From CAVPTL01 sp963727235 (GTDB lineage Bacteria > Actinomycetota > Thermoleophilia > Gaiellales > JAICJC01): a stretch of 64,000 nucleotides of DNA. Of the stretch, positions 1 through 9,332 are shown in pieces; the first letter of the stretch is position 1, and every line of letters begins with the position of its first letter. The position numbers were made by a program, and so were the translations under genes. Where the stretch lies: NCBI GenBank assembly GCA_963727235.1, contig CAVSFZ010000029.1:1-64000 (forward strand). Reading direction: 5' to 3'. A model generated the notes under the pieces. That model ran no database searches. It saw only the letters and a list, made by a program, of their open reading frames with translations, and was not told the origin of the DNA.

Positions 1-2263
1 GCTGTCGGCGATCGGGCATGCCCACATCGACACCGCCTGGCTGTGGCCGCTCGAGGAGACGCATCGCAAGCTGGTGCGCAGCTTCAGCTCCCAGACCGCC
101 TACATGGCCCGCTACCCCGAGTTTCGGTTCTGCTGCTCGCAGGCCTACCAGTACGACTGGGTGCGCGAGCACAACCCCGACCTGTACGACCGCATCCGGC
201 ATCGAGCCGCCGCCGGGCAGTGGGTGCCGGTGGGCGGCACCTGGGTGGAACCCGACTGCAACCTGCCCTCGGGCGAGTCGCTGGTGCGTCAGTTCCTGTT
301 CGGTCAGCGATTCTTCGAGCGCGAGTTCGGCCGCCGCCACCGTGAGTTCTGGAACCCCGACGTGTTCGGATACAACGGCCAGCTGCCCCAGATCATGCGC
401 GGCGCCGGCATCGACCGGTTCCTCACCCAGAAGCTCTCCTGGAACCGCTTCAACGCTCCCGCGCACCACACCTTCACGTGGCAGGGCATCGACGGGTCCG
501 AGGTGCTGGCCCACTTCCCTCCGGCCGACACCTACAACGCCACCGCCGAGATCGAGGAGCTGCGCCGCAACGCGCGCAGCTACAAGGATCACGACTACTC
601 CCATCGCAGCCTTTTGGTGTTCGGGTTCGGCGACGGGGGTGGCGGGCCCACCCCCACGATGCTGGAGACGCTGCGCCGCGCCCGCGACCTCCAGGGTGTG
701 CCGCGCACCACGATCCAGACGCCGGATGAGTTCTTCACCGCGCTGGACGCCGACGCCGTCGACCGGCCGACGATCGTGGGCGAGCTCTACTTCGAGTATC
801 ACCGCGGCACCTACACGACCCAGGCCGCGGTCAAGCGCGGCAACCGCGAGGGCGAGCGGGCGCTGCACGACGCCGAGCTGCTGTCGGCGGTGGCGGTGCG
901 CGTGGCCGACGGCGAGTATCCCGCCGAGCAGCTGGGGCAGGCGTGGCAGCTGCTGCTCTTGAACCAGTTCCACGACATCCTGCCCGGTTCGTCGATCGGG
1001 CAGGTGTACGAGCGCACCCGCGCGGAGCATGCCGAGGTGGTGTCGGCCGCCGAGTCCGTGACCGCCCAGGCGCTGGCGCTGCTGAAGGGCGATGGGCCGG
1101 GCGCGACTCCGGTCAACACGCTGGGGGTGGCGCGAGCGGGCGTGGCCGACCACCCTGACGGGGAGCTGGTGTGGGTGGAGGCGCCGGCCTGCGGGCCCGG
1201 CGCGGTCACCACCGCTCCGGCCCCGGTGACCGTCTCCGATGGTTCTGGATCGATCGTGCTGGAGAACGGCCGACTGCGGGCCGAGCTGGGGCGCGACGGC
1301 CGGCTGCAGTCGCTGATCCTGCTGGAGAGCGGGGTGGAGGCGCTGGCAGAGCCGGGCAACCGGCTGCAGCTGTACGACGATCGCCCCACCGCGTTCGACG
1401 CCTGGGACATCGACCCGTTTCACCTCGAGACGGTCGCCGACACCCCCCCGGCGGAGTCGGTCGCGATCGTCTCGCAGCGCCCGCTGCGGGCCGAGGTCGC
1501 GATCGAGTGGCAGTTCGGGCAGGCCAGCAGCATGCGCCAGACCGTGCGTCTGGACGCCGGCTCCGACCGGCTCGAGTTCCACTGCGACGCCGACTGGCAC
1601 GAGCGGCACACGCTGCTCAAGGTGCTGTTCCCGGTGGCGGTTCGCAGCGCCAACGCGACCTACCAGATGCAGTTCGGGCACACCGAGCGGCCGACGCACT
1701 ACTCGACCAGTCACGATCTCGCCCGCTACGAGGTGCCGGGGCATCGCTTCGCCGACCTGTCGGAATATGGATTTGGCGTCGCGCTTCTGACAGACTGCAA
1801 GTACGGCTACTCGACGTACCAGAATCAGATGCGGATCAGCCTGCTGCGCTCCCCGACCGCGCCCGACCCCGAGGCGGACATCGGTCGGCACCAGTTCGCC
1901 TACGCCGTCATGCCGCACTCGGGCGGATGGCGCGAGGCTGGAGTGGTGGCCGAAGCGGCCCGTTTCGAGACTCCGCTCCGATGGGTCTCCGGCGCCGCCG
2001 CCCCGCACTCCTGGTTTGCGGTCGACGATCCCAACCTTGTGCTCGACACGGTCAAGCGGGCCGAAGACTCCGACGCGCTGGTGCTGAGGCTGTACGAGGC
2101 CCACGGCGGCCGCGGCGTCGCCCGCATCCGGGTGGGCGTGCCGTTCCGCGGCGCCGAGCTGTGCAACCTGCTCGAGGACCCCGGCGCCGAGCTACGAGTC
2201 CACGACGACCAGATCGAGCTGCCCTACCTGCCCCACCAGATCCTCAGCGTCTTGGTGAGGTGA
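1..2263 (+). CDS. Alpha-mannosidase, GH38 (5' end outside window)
   Basis: Glycoside hydrolase family 38 retaining alpha-mannosidase, cut by the left edge; the frame is open from base 2. The first visible residues contain GHAHIDTAWLWP, the zinc-binding HxD motif of GH38. FWNPDVFGYNG follows, with the Asp encoded at 359-361 as the expected nucleophile. NQFHDILPGSSIG has the His at 971-973, another expected metal ligand. The C-terminal half is the usual beta-sandwich part (GSDRLEFHCDADWHERH, then YGFGVALLTDCKYGYS). No signal peptide can be judged because the N-terminus is missing. Neighbouring sugar ABC importer and GH4 genes suggest uptake and breakdown of mannose-containing glycans (inference). 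The TGA stop lies inside the palindrome at 2259-2293. Confidence 0.95.
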   Translation, partial: LSAIGHAHIDTAWLWPLEETHRKLVRSFSSQTAYMARYPEFRFCCSQAYQYDWVREHNPDLYDRIRHRAAAGQWVPVGGTWVEPDCNLPSGESLVRQFLFGQRFFEREFGRRHREFWNPDVFGYNGQLPQIMRGAGIDRFLTQKLSWNRFNAPAHHTFTWQGIDGSEVLAHFPPADTYNATAEIEELRRNARSYKDHDYSHRSLLVFGFGDGGGGPTPTMLETLRRARDLQGVPRTTIQTPDEFFTALDADAVDRPTIVGELYFEYHRGTYTTQAAVKRGNREGERALHDAELLSAVAVRVADGEYPAEQLGQAWQLLLLNQFHDILPGSSIGQVYERTRAEHAEVVSAAESVTAQALALLKGDGPGATPVNTLGVARAGVADHPDGELVWVEAPACGPGAVTTAPAPVTVSDGSGSIVLENGRLRAELGRDGRLQSLILLESGVEALAEPGNRLQLYDDRPTAFDAWDIDPFHLETVADTPPAESVAIVSQRPLRAEVAIEWQFGQASSMRQTVRLDAGSDRLEFHCDADWHERHTLLKVLFPVAVRSANATYQMQFGHTERPTHYSTSHDLARYEVPGHRFADLSEYGFGVALLTDCKYGYSTYQNQMRISLLRSPTAPDPEADIGRHQFAYAVMPHSGGWREAGVVAEAARFETPLRWVSGAAAPHSWFAVDDPNLVLDTVKRAEDSDALVLRLYEAHGGRGVARIRVGVPFRGAELCNLLEDPGAELRVHDDQIELPYLPHQILSVLVR

Positions 2264-2293
2264 ATAAAAGGTGCCAGGCACCTTTTATTCACC
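2259..2293. repeat. REP-like palindrome, copy 1
   Basis: Perfect inverted repeat with 17-bp arms around a single A. The inner left arm reads GTGAATAAAAGGTGCC. It carries the TGA stop of the mannosidase gene on the plus strand (2261-2263) and the TGA stop of the RAYT gene on the minus strand (2289-2291), so the two convergent genes end inside the same hairpin. It probably also works as a bidirectional terminator. Confidence 0.9.
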
Positions 2294-2981
2294 GACGGTT
2301 CGCGTGGCGGAGTCGGCGCGAGACCGTCGCCTGACTCACGCCGAGAGCCGAGGCGATTTCTTCCTGGTTGTAGCCGTAGAAGATTGCCAGACGATAGGTC
2401 GGGTCGCTGCCTACAGCGTCGGCTAGTGCCGGCCGTTCGGGAAGGTCGCGGCCCTCGGCCGTGAACTGGCGGTAGTGCTCAGGGGATCCGTCAAAGTATT
2501 CGAGCGCGCCGGGGCGGTCAAGAGCTCGGTGGGGAGGGGCAAGCCCTGCGAGTGCGGCATGGGCTGACCAGGGCCACCGCTCGTGATCATCGACGAGTCC
2601 GGCCCGCCACGGGTTCAGTGCGATGTAGCGAAACGTGAGCGCAAGGTGTTCGTCGTGGTCGATCGGCTTGGCGAAGAAGCGGCTGCCAAAGATGTGACCG
2701 GTGCGGCCGTGCACAGCGTTGAAGCGGTGTGCGTGGGTCGTCGCCACTGCGTGCATGCCGACCGAAAGCGTCTCGGAGCGAAGTCTCACGAGCAGATGCA
2801 CGTGGTTCCCCATTAGGCAGTAGCTCAGCAGTTGCCACCGAGCGATCTCGCCGGCGTGGCGCAACACGCTCAGAAACGAGCGGCGATCGTGGTCGTCGAC
2901 GAACACCGCGGCGCCGTCGTTCCCACGGAGAGTCACGTGGTGAAGAGATCCCGGTTCCTGTCGTCGAGGCGCGCGCGGCAT
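2289..2981 (-). CDS. REP-associated tyrosine transposase (RAYT, Y1_Tnp domain)
   Basis: 230-aa single-strand DNA transposase of the TnpA_REP/Y1 type. Evidence: the N-terminal SLHHVTLRGND strand, the HUH metal motif in CLMGNHVHLLVRL, and FRYIALNPWRAGLVDD followed by WPWSAH, a run typical of RAYT proteins. The catalytic Tyr probably lies in the FRYIALNP segment. The C-terminus (NQEEIASALGVSQATVSRRLRHA) reads as a helix-turn-helix. The gene is bracketed by two palindromes (2259-2293 and 3055-3087), and three more copies lie elsewhere in the window. This matches the known arrangement in which a domesticated RAYT acts on REP sequences. No strong Shine-Dalgarno is seen, so the ATG at 2981 is a best guess. 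Confidence 0.88.
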   Translation of the reverse strand: MPRAPRRQEPGSLHHVTLRGNDGAAVFVDDHDRRSFLSVLRHAGEIARWQLLSYCLMGNHVHLLVRLRSETLSVGMHAVATTHAHRFNAVHGRTGHIFGSRFFAKPIDHDEHLALTFRYIALNPWRAGLVDDHERWPWSAHAALAGLAPPHRALDRPGALEYFDGSPEHYRQFTAEGRDLPERPALADAVGSDPTYRLAIFYGYNQEEIASALGVSQATVSRRLRHANRR

Positions 2982-3054
2982 CGCAGCACGCTACTGCCGG
3001 CCAGAGCCACGACGCTGTCCGCATTCGTCACGAATTCGCGTCAGTTTAAGGTCG

Positions 3055-3087
3055 GTGCATAAAAGGTGCCTGGCACCTTTTATGCAC
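3055..3087. repeat. REP-like palindrome, copy 2
   Basis: Perfect 16-bp arms around a single T. The left arm reads GTGCATAAAAGGTGCC. It differs from copy 1 by one compensated base pair (GTGC for GTGA) and by the central base. It lies 4 nt beyond the stop of the ABC ATPase gene and about 75 bp upstream of the RAYT start, so the RAYT gene has one copy on each side. Confidence 0.9.
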
Positions 3088-3091
3088 GTGC

Positions 3092-4225
3092 TCACCGGAT
3101 GGCGTGGCCTGATTCGGGGTCGAAGAAGTACAGGCGGTCGAGGTCGACGGAGAGGTCGATGGGCTCGCCGTCGGTGACGGCGGCGCGGCGCTCCAGGCGG
3201 GCGGTGGCGTTCTGCGATCCGACCGAGCCCAGGTCGAGGTAGACCACCAGCTCCGATCCCAGCGACTCCACCCGGCTGGGTATGACCGTGACCACGCCGT
3301 CGGCATCGGGCCGGGCCGCTGCGCCCTCGCCGAAGTCCTCCGGCCGGATCCCCAGCGTGACCACCCGGCCGGCGTACTCGCTCAGCCCCGGCCGCCGCGC
3401 CAGCACCCCAGGCAGGATCGCCAGCCGCGATTCACCGAACGCCAGCTCGAGTCCACCGTCGGCCGGCTCCAGGCGGGCGTCCAGCAGGTTCATGGCGGGC
3501 GAGCCGATGAATCCCGCCACGAAGGCGTTGACCGGATCGTCGTACATCTCGTCGGGGGTGCCGAGCTGCTGCAGCACGCCGTCGCGCAGGATCGCGACCC
3601 GGTCGCCCATCGTCATCGCCTCGGTCTGATCGTGGGTGACATACAGCGTCGGGGCTGCGATCCGGCGCTGCACCCGGATGATCTCGCCGCGCATCTCGAC
3701 CCGGAGCTTGGCGTCGAGGTTCGAGAGCGGCTCGTCCATCAGAAACGCCGCCGGCTCGCGCACGATCGCACGGCCCATCGCCACCCGCTGGCGCTGGCCG
3801 CCTGAGAGCTGCTTGGGCTTACGATCGAGCAGGTCGTCCAAGCCCAGCATGCCCGCGGCCTCGTCCACCCGCCGCCGGATCTCGTCCTTTGGGGTGTGTG
3901 CCATCTTCAGGCCGAAGGCCATGTTGTTTCGCACCGACATGTGCGCGTAGAGCGCGTAGTTCTGGAACACCATGGCGATATCGCGGTCGCGCGGCGGGAG
4001 CCGGGTCACGAGCTTCTGGTTGATGCGGATCTCGCCGCCGGTGACCGGCTCGAGCCCCGCCACCATCCGAAGCGCAGTGGTCTTACCACACCCCGAGGGG
4101 CCTACCAGAACCAAAAACTCGCCCGGATCGACCTCCAGGCTGAGGTCGTTGACCGCGATCACGCCGTTGGGGAAGACCTTGGTCACTCCCTCCAGGGAGA
4201 TGGTGCCGGTGCCCTGATCGCTCAT
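3092..4225 (-). CDS. Sugar ABC transporter ATP-binding protein (MsmK/UgpC/MalK type)
   Basis: 377-aa ATPase that powers a carbohydrate importer. Walker A is GPSGCGKTT, the signature is LSGGQRQRVAMGR, Walker B is FLMDEPLSNLDAK, and the H-loop sits in YVTHDQTEAMTMGDRV. The C-terminal ~120 residues (from about 240, with GIRPEDFGEG) form the TOBE/OB regulatory domain of the MalK group. A longer reading frame runs upstream, but the ATG at 4225 overlaps the TGA of the permease gene (ATGA), which settles the start. It is the last gene of a four-gene minus-strand operon. MalK-type ATPases can serve several importers; nothing here identifies the sugar. Confidence 0.95.
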   Translation of the reverse strand: MSDQGTGTISLEGVTKVFPNGVIAVNDLSLEVDPGEFLVLVGPSGCGKTTALRMVAGLEPVTGGEIRINQKLVTRLPPRDRDIAMVFQNYALYAHMSVRNNMAFGLKMAHTPKDEIRRRVDEAAGMLGLDDLLDRKPKQLSGGQRQRVAMGRAIVREPAAFLMDEPLSNLDAKLRVEMRGEIIRVQRRIAAPTLYVTHDQTEAMTMGDRVAILRDGVLQQLGTPDEMYDDPVNAFVAGFIGSPAMNLLDARLEPADGGLELAFGESRLAILPGVLARRPGLSEYAGRVVTLGIRPEDFGEGAAARPDADGVVTVIPSRVESLGSELVVYLDLGSVGSQNATARLERRAAVTDGEPIDLSVDLDRLYFFDPESGHAIR

Positions 4226-5082
4226 GACGATCCCGCCATCACGCCCTGGATGCGGCGGTTCAGGAACAGTGCGATCAACGCCGGCGGCAGCAGCGCCAAA
4301 ACCCCGGCTGCCGCCAGCAGCGGGTAGTTGGTGGTGTACTTGCCGACGTACTCGGTGATCAGCACGGTCACCGGCTTGGAGTTCTCGGTCGAGGACAGCA
4401 GCAGCGGGATCAGGAACTCGCCCCACACCGACAGCACCAGGATCGCGGCCACGGCGGCGATGGCCGAGCTCATCTGCGGTACGACCACGCGGATAAACGC
4501 CTGCCACCTGCGGCAGCCGTCGATCAGCGCCGCCTCCTCGGGTTCGGTCTCCATCTCGCGCACGTGGTTGTACAAGAGCCAGGTGGCAAGCGGCGACAGG
4601 GTCGCCACGAACACCATCACCAGCCCGCGCTTCGTGTCGATCAGGTGCAGCCGCGCCATCACCTGGAAGAGCGCGACCACCACCACGAAGATGGGCACGA
4701 TCATCGTGGTCAGGGTGGCGTAGAAGAGTGCTCGGCCGAACACGAACCGAAGCCGGCCAAACGCGTAGGCGGCCATGGTGGAGACGATCAGGGTGACCAC
4801 CGTGGTGGACACCGCCAGAATCGCGCTGGTCTTCATCGCCTGCGCGAACACGCCCGCCTCGGTGACGGTACCGCCCGACTGCTGGGCGTCGGTGCCCTGC
4901 AGCAGTTGGCGATAGGCGTCCACCGAGACCGAGTGCGGCACCCACACGGTCGGAACCGCGCGCACATCCAACTGGCTGGAGACGCTTGTGACCACCCCGA
5001 GCACGATCGGGCCGATCGACCACGCGATGATCCCCAGGATCGCGATCCAGCGAAGCACGCGTACTCCCAGGGTCTCGTTCAT
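4222..5082 (-). CDS. Sugar ABC transporter permease (MalG type)
   Basis: 286-aa inner-membrane permease of the carbohydrate CUT1 group. Six hydrophobic segments are visible, starting with RWIAILGIIAWSIGPIVLGV. The cytoplasmic EAA loop reads EPEEAALIDGCRRWQAFIRVVVPQ, the contact site for the ATPase. The start at 5082 (MNETLGVRV) overlaps the upstream permease stop by 4 bp (ATGA), and its own stop overlaps the ATPase start the same way, so the three genes are translationally coupled. Confidence 0.93.
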   Translation of the reverse strand: MNETLGVRVLRWIAILGIIAWSIGPIVLGVVTSVSSQLDVRAVPTVWVPHSVSVDAYRQLLQGTDAQQSGGTVTEAGVFAQAMKTSAILAVSTTVVTLIVSTMAAYAFGRLRFVFGRALFYATLTTMIVPIFVVVVALFQVMARLHLIDTKRGLVMVFVATLSPLATWLLYNHVREMETEPEEAALIDGCRRWQAFIRVVVPQMSSAIAAVAAILVLSVWGEFLIPLLLSSTENSKPVTVLITEYVGKYTTNYPLLAAAGVLALLPPALIALFLNRRIQGVMAGSS

Positions 5083-5969
5083 GCCGTCGCCTTCCGCAGG
5101 CCAAGCACGTACAGACATCCGAACAGTGCCGTGACTCCCGCGAGCAGGAACGCAAGCGCCGTGCCGTGGGCGAAGTCGGCCTCGACGAAGGTGGTGTTGT
5201 AGACCTGGATCAGAATCGAGCGGGTGTTGAGCGCGGTGCCGTTGAGCACGTAGATCTCGTCAAAGATGGCAATCCCCAGCAGCGTGCCGATCGTGAGCGC
5301 CACCGCGATCGAGGGACGCAGCAACGGGAAGGTGATGTAGCGAAACTGCCGCCACGGGTTGGCGCCGTCCACCGAGGATGCGCTGTAGACCTCCTCGGGA
5401 ATGCTCTGGAGGCCTGCGATCAGGATCAAGCTGACCAATGGCAACACGCCCCACACGTGCACGAGCGTGATGAAGGCGATACCCCAGCGGTCGCTTGCCA
5501 TCCAGACGTGCGGCTCGCTGATCACGTGGAGGTGCAGGAGCGCGCTGTTGAGAAAGCCGTTGTCGGGGTCGAAGATGCGACGCCACAGCACTCCGCTGAC
5601 CACCGACGGCAGCGCCCACGGAAGCACCAGGATCGCAAGCACGATGCCGCGTCCGCGGAAGATCCGGTGCAGCGTGACGGCGATGATGATGCCCAGCACC
5701 AGCTCCATCGACACCGCCAGCACCACATACTCGAAGGTGTGCTTGATGGCGTTGACCGAGGTCGGGTCGTGGATGTCGTCGCGATAGTTGCGCAAGCCGA
5801 CGTAGCGCTTCGGCTGGCCGTACAGGCCCGACGACTGGATGCTCTGCTGGAAGCCGCGAATCAGCGGGTAGATGATGAGGCCGCCGACCGCGATCACGGC
5901 CGGCGCCACCATCAACAGTCCCAGGGTCGTCGACTCGCGGTCGAACAGCCGGGTCCGCACGTCACCCAC
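5079..5969 (-). CDS. Sugar ABC transporter permease (MalF type)
   Basis: 296-aa membrane permease, partner of the next gene. It has a short N-terminus with a first membrane span (GLLMVAPAVIAVGGLIIYPLI), about six spans in all, and the EAA loop PEEVYSASSVDGANPWRQFRYITFP. Start is a GTG at 5969; a nearby ATG at 5973 is out of frame. It follows the disrupted substrate-binding gene by 20 bp, the usual binding protein-MalF-MalG order. Confidence 0.93.
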   Translation of the reverse strand: MGDVRTRLFDRESTTLGLLMVAPAVIAVGGLIIYPLIRGFQQSIQSSGLYGQPKRYVGLRNYRDDIHDPTSVNAIKHTFEYVVLAVSMELVLGIIIAVTLHRIFRGRGIVLAILVLPWALPSVVSGVLWRRIFDPDNGFLNSALLHLHVISEPHVWMASDRWGIAFITLVHVWGVLPLVSLILIAGLQSIPEEVYSASSVDGANPWRQFRYITFPLLRPSIAVALTIGTLLGIAIFDEIYVLNGTALNTRSILIQVYNTTFVEADFAHGTALAFLLAGVTALFGCLYVLGLRKATA

Positions 5970-5989
5970 CCATCAGCGAGTCGGATCGA

Positions 5990-7290
5990 TCAGTTCTCGG
6001 CGTCCTGCTTGGCCTTGGTGGCCAGCTGCGAGAGGGCATCCTGGACACTCATGTCTCCCCGAACGGCCGCGTTGAGCAGGCCCTGGGCATCAGCGCTGAA
6101 GGCCGAATACCACACCGGAGCACCCTGCGGGAACAGCGCCTTCACCTTGGTGGCCTCCTGCGCCACGACCTGGCCGCCGGCGAGCTCACCGTCGTCTGCG
6201 AGCTTCTTCAGCACCGAGGCGCCGCAGGGCAGGTTGCCTTCCTTCTTGTAGATCAGGATCGAGTTGTCGGTCTTCTGCCACCACTTGATGAAGGCGGCGG
6301 CGGCTTCGGGATGCTCGGCCGTGGTCGGGATCGACAGGCCCTCCGGGCAGTCCGAACGATGCGCCTGGGCCGTCCACGCCGGGCACCAGGCCCGGGGCGA
6401 CATCGCCTGCGACGCTCGACTGCTTTGGGTCGTTGGCGGTGGCGAGGCTGCCGGGACTGCTGGCCAGGAGGATTGCGGTCTGGCCGGCGTAGAACTTGTC
6501 GGAGGTGGGGGTGTCATCCTGAGACACCGACCCGGGTGAGACCCAGCCCTTCTTGATCGCGTCGACCTCCCACTGCAGCGCCTGATAGCCGGCCGACCCG
6601 GGCTTGTCGAACTCGGCGTTGAAGTTCTCGTCGAACAGTTGGCCGCCGTGAGCGAGCGTCAGCAGGTACCACGGAGTGACGCCGCCCTCGGTGGCCGCCA
6701 TGGGGATCCCGATCGGGTACTTCACTCCCGATGCCTTGAGCTTCTCCGCCGCCTGCCCCAGCTCGGCGAAGGTCTTCGGGAACTCGGTGATCCCGGCCTG
6801 TCTTGAACATCGCCTTGTTGTAGAGCGACATGCGGAAGTCGTTGGAGAAGCAGGCCGCGTAGGTCTTGCCGCCGGACTGGAACGCCGCGTCGATGGCGGA
6901 CAGGTCGGTCATCAAGGCGGGGGGCAGCATGCCCTCCAGCGGCTGTACCCACTTGGCGCCGGCGAACTGCCCGGTGAACGACCAGTCGAACTCGGCCACG
7001 TCGGCGACGTACGTCTGGGCCGTGTTGGCCACCACCAGCTTGTTGTGGGTCTGGTCCCAGCCGGTGACGACGTACTTGACCTTCACCCCTGTTGCAGCCG
7101 TAAACGAGTCGATCACGCTCTGCGGGATCGGGTACGGCACCAGCACGGTGATGGTCTGGCCTTTGATCGAGCCGCTCGAGGCCGGCGCCGAGCTGTCAGA
7201 GCTGCTGCTGGAGCCGCAGGCTGCGGCGGTCGCCGCCAGGCAGGTCGCAGCCGCGAGCACCGCGACGAGACGCTTGCTTCCATTCAACAC
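5990..7290 (-). pseudogene. Sugar ABC transporter substrate-binding lipoprotein, two frameshifts
   Basis: Extracellular solute-binding protein family 1. It begins with a lipoprotein signal (AATCLAATAAAC followed by a Ser-rich linker) from a GTG start at 7290 with GGAAGG about 7 nt upstream. The frame is intact to NKAMFKTG, then shifts near 6795-6803; the conserved run AGITEFPKTFAELGQAAEKL continues in a second frame. That frame gives PWYLLTLAHGGQLF and DGPGASFGLPGG, then shifts again near 6338-6341, after which LSIPTTAEHPEAAAAFIKWW runs to the stop. Both sites look like one extra base in a G/C run. Together the three pieces make one normal ~430-aa protein. Either the gene is recently inactivated, leaving the importer without its receptor, or these are sequencing errors. 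The pieces are well conserved, which favours error. Confidence 0.85.
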
Positions 7291-7393
7291 GATGTACCTT
7301 CCGTCGGGCGCTCGACCCCACCGTCGGCCGCAGGATTTACCAGGAGCGGTTCACAGTCGCCGCAACCAGCGATTTCGCGATACTAGGGAATCG
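7291..7393. promoter_or_regulatory. Divergent control region, ABC importer / amine oxidase
   Basis: 103 bp between two divergent starts. The minus-strand gene has GGAAGG as its ribosome site (about 7297-7302). The plus-strand gene has AGGGA at 7385-7389 just before its ATG. A GATACT hexamer at 7379-7384 could be a -10. No clear operator is seen. Confidence 0.4.
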
Positions 7394-9319
7394 ATGGGAG
7401 GAATACAACCTTTCGCGCACCCGCTCGACCCGCTGTCGGCCACCGAGATTGCCACGGCCGCGGCCACGGTGCGCTCGCATCCGCAGTTCGCCGAGCTGTC
7501 TCCTGACACCCGTTTCATCACGATGGAGCTGGCCGAGCCGGACAAGGCGTCGGTGTCCGCGTGGAGTGCCGGGGGCGCCCGCCCGCCTCGGGTTGCCGAC
7601 GTGGTGATGCTGGATCGCGGCTCCGAGGCGGCGGTCGAGGTCACGGTGTCGCTCGACCCCGCGGCCGTCACCGGCTGGAGGGTGCGGGCTGACATCCAGC
7701 CGATGGCGGTTGTCAGCGAGCTGATGGAGGCCGAGGAGCTGGTGCGGCTGCATCCCGATTTTCAGGCGGCGATGGCCAGGCGCGGCATCACCGACTTCGA
7801 GACGGTGCAGGTCGACGCCTGGCCGGCGGGCCACTTCGGAGACGCGGGCGAGGATGGCATCCGGCTGGGGCGGGCGGTCGCGTTCGTGCGTCCCCATCCC
7901 GGCGATAGCGAGTGGGCCCACCCGGTGGACGGCGTGATTGCACTGGTCGACCTGAACAAGCGCGAGGTGCTGCGGGTCGACGATCACGGTGTGGTGCCGA
8001 TCCCGCCGGAGAGCGGCAACTTCGACGTCGAGGCCGGCGCGCCGCTTCGCGACGACATCAAGCCGCTCGAGATCACCCAGCCGGAGGGCGCCGGGTTCAC
8101 CGTCGAGGGCCGGGTGGTGCGCTGGCAGCGATGGCAGGTGCACGTCGGCTTCACCCCCCGCGAGGGCTTGGTGCTGAACCAGCTCGGCTATGAGGACGGC
8201 GGTCGGCTGCGGTCGATCCTGCACCGCGCCTCGCTGTCGGAGATGGTCGTGCCCTACGGCGATCCCAGCCCCACCCACTACTTCAAGAACGCCTTCGATG
8301 CGGGCGAGAACGGAGTCGGCATTGCGGCTTCGCCGCTGACCCGGGGGTGCGACTGCCTGGGCGAGATCGTGTACCTGGACGTGGACGTCTCCGACTCCGC
8401 CGGCGAGCCGGTGCACATCCCCAACGCCATCTGCCTGCACGAGGAGGACGTGGGAGTGCTGTGGCGGCACATCGAGTGGCGCGACGGCCGGGGCGAGGTG
8501 CGGCGCTCGCGGCGGCTGGTGATCTCGTCCTTCTCGGCCATCGGCAACTACGACTACGGCTTCTTCTGGTACCTGTACCAGGACGGCACGATCGAGTTCG
8601 AGGTGAAGCTCACGGGGGTGCTGTCGACCGGGGCGGTGGCGCCGGGCGTGCGGCCCGAGCACGGCGTGCTGGTCGCCCCTGGGCTGAACGCGATGGTGCA
8701 TCAGCACTTCTTCAACATGCGCCTCGACCTGGACGTCGACGGCACCGAGAATGCGGTCGACGAGGTGTGGACCGAGTCGCTTCCGCCCGGCCCTCAGAAC
8801 CCGTACGGAAATGCGTTCTGGCCGCGGCGCCGGCGGCTGCAGACGGAGCTGTCCGCACGCCGGCGCACCGACAGCGCGTCGGCTCGCTGGTGGGAGATCG
8901 TCAACCCGGCGGTCAAGCATCGCCTTGGCGAGCCGATCGCATTCCGGCTCGTGCCCGGCGAGAACACGGTGCCGTTCGCCCAGCCCGACGCGCCGGTGAG
9001 CAAGCGCGCCGGGTTCCTGCACGAGCATCTGTGGGTGACCCCGTATTCGCCGCAGGAGCGCTACGCCGCCGGCGACTACCCCAACATGCACCCCGGCGGC
9101 GCCGGGCTGCCGGAGTGGACGAGCGCGGATCGCGACATCGATGGGCGTGACATCGTGGTTTGGTATACGTTCGGCCACCACCACGTTCCCCGGCCGGAGG
9201 ACTGGCCGGTGATGCCGGTGACCACGATCGGATTCAAGCTGAAGCCGGTGGGGTTCTTCGATCGCAACCCTGCCCTGGACGTGCCGCCATCACAGCCGCA
9301 CTCCGACCACTGCAACTGA
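7394..9319 (+). CDS. Copper-containing primary-amine oxidase
   Basis: 641-aa copper amine oxidase, which oxidises primary amines to aldehydes with release of ammonia and hydrogen peroxide. The topaquinone precursor is Tyr386 in IGNYDYGFFW. The catalytic base is Asp302 in YFKNAFDAGENG. Copper-ligand histidines are visible as HQHFFNMRLDLD, with a third His near the C-terminus in FGHHHVPRPEDWPVMP. Length fits the microbial family. No signal peptide, so probably cytoplasmic. The start ATG at 7394 has AGGGA upstream; the longer open frame overlaps the divergent gene and is not used. SDR and GH4 genes follow closely on the same strand. Why an amine oxidase sits in a sugar cluster is unclear; it could act on amino-sugar or amine side groups (inference). 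Confidence 0.95.
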   Translation: MGGIQPFAHPLDPLSATEIATAAATVRSHPQFAELSPDTRFITMELAEPDKASVSAWSAGGARPPRVADVVMLDRGSEAAVEVTVSLDPAAVTGWRVRADIQPMAVVSELMEAEELVRLHPDFQAAMARRGITDFETVQVDAWPAGHFGDAGEDGIRLGRAVAFVRPHPGDSEWAHPVDGVIALVDLNKREVLRVDDHGVVPIPPESGNFDVEAGAPLRDDIKPLEITQPEGAGFTVEGRVVRWQRWQVHVGFTPREGLVLNQLGYEDGGRLRSILHRASLSEMVVPYGDPSPTHYFKNAFDAGENGVGIAASPLTRGCDCLGEIVYLDVDVSDSAGEPVHIPNAICLHEEDVGVLWRHIEWRDGRGEVRRSRRLVISSFSAIGNYDYGFFWYLYQDGTIEFEVKLTGVLSTGAVAPGVRPEHGVLVAPGLNAMVHQHFFNMRLDLDVDGTENAVDEVWTESLPPGPQNPYGNAFWPRRRRLQTELSARRRTDSASARWWEIVNPAVKHRLGEPIAFRLVPGENTVPFAQPDAPVSKRAGFLHEHLWVTPYSPQERYAAGDYPNMHPGGAGLPEWTSADRDIDGRDIVVWYTFGHHHVPRPEDWPVMPVTTIGFKLKPVGFFDRNPALDVPPSQPHSDHCN

Positions 9320-9332
9320 TGGAGAGCAGATC

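Noticed and set aside
4226..5155. Upstream extension of the ABC ATPase frame to 687 aa
   Set aside because: The extra part is an Arg/Gly-rich shadow of the permease gene; the ATGA overlap at 4222-4225 gives the real start.
7337..9184. 615-aa minus-strand frame
   Set aside because: Antisense to the copper amine oxidase, whose motifs are complete; no domain in the shadow.
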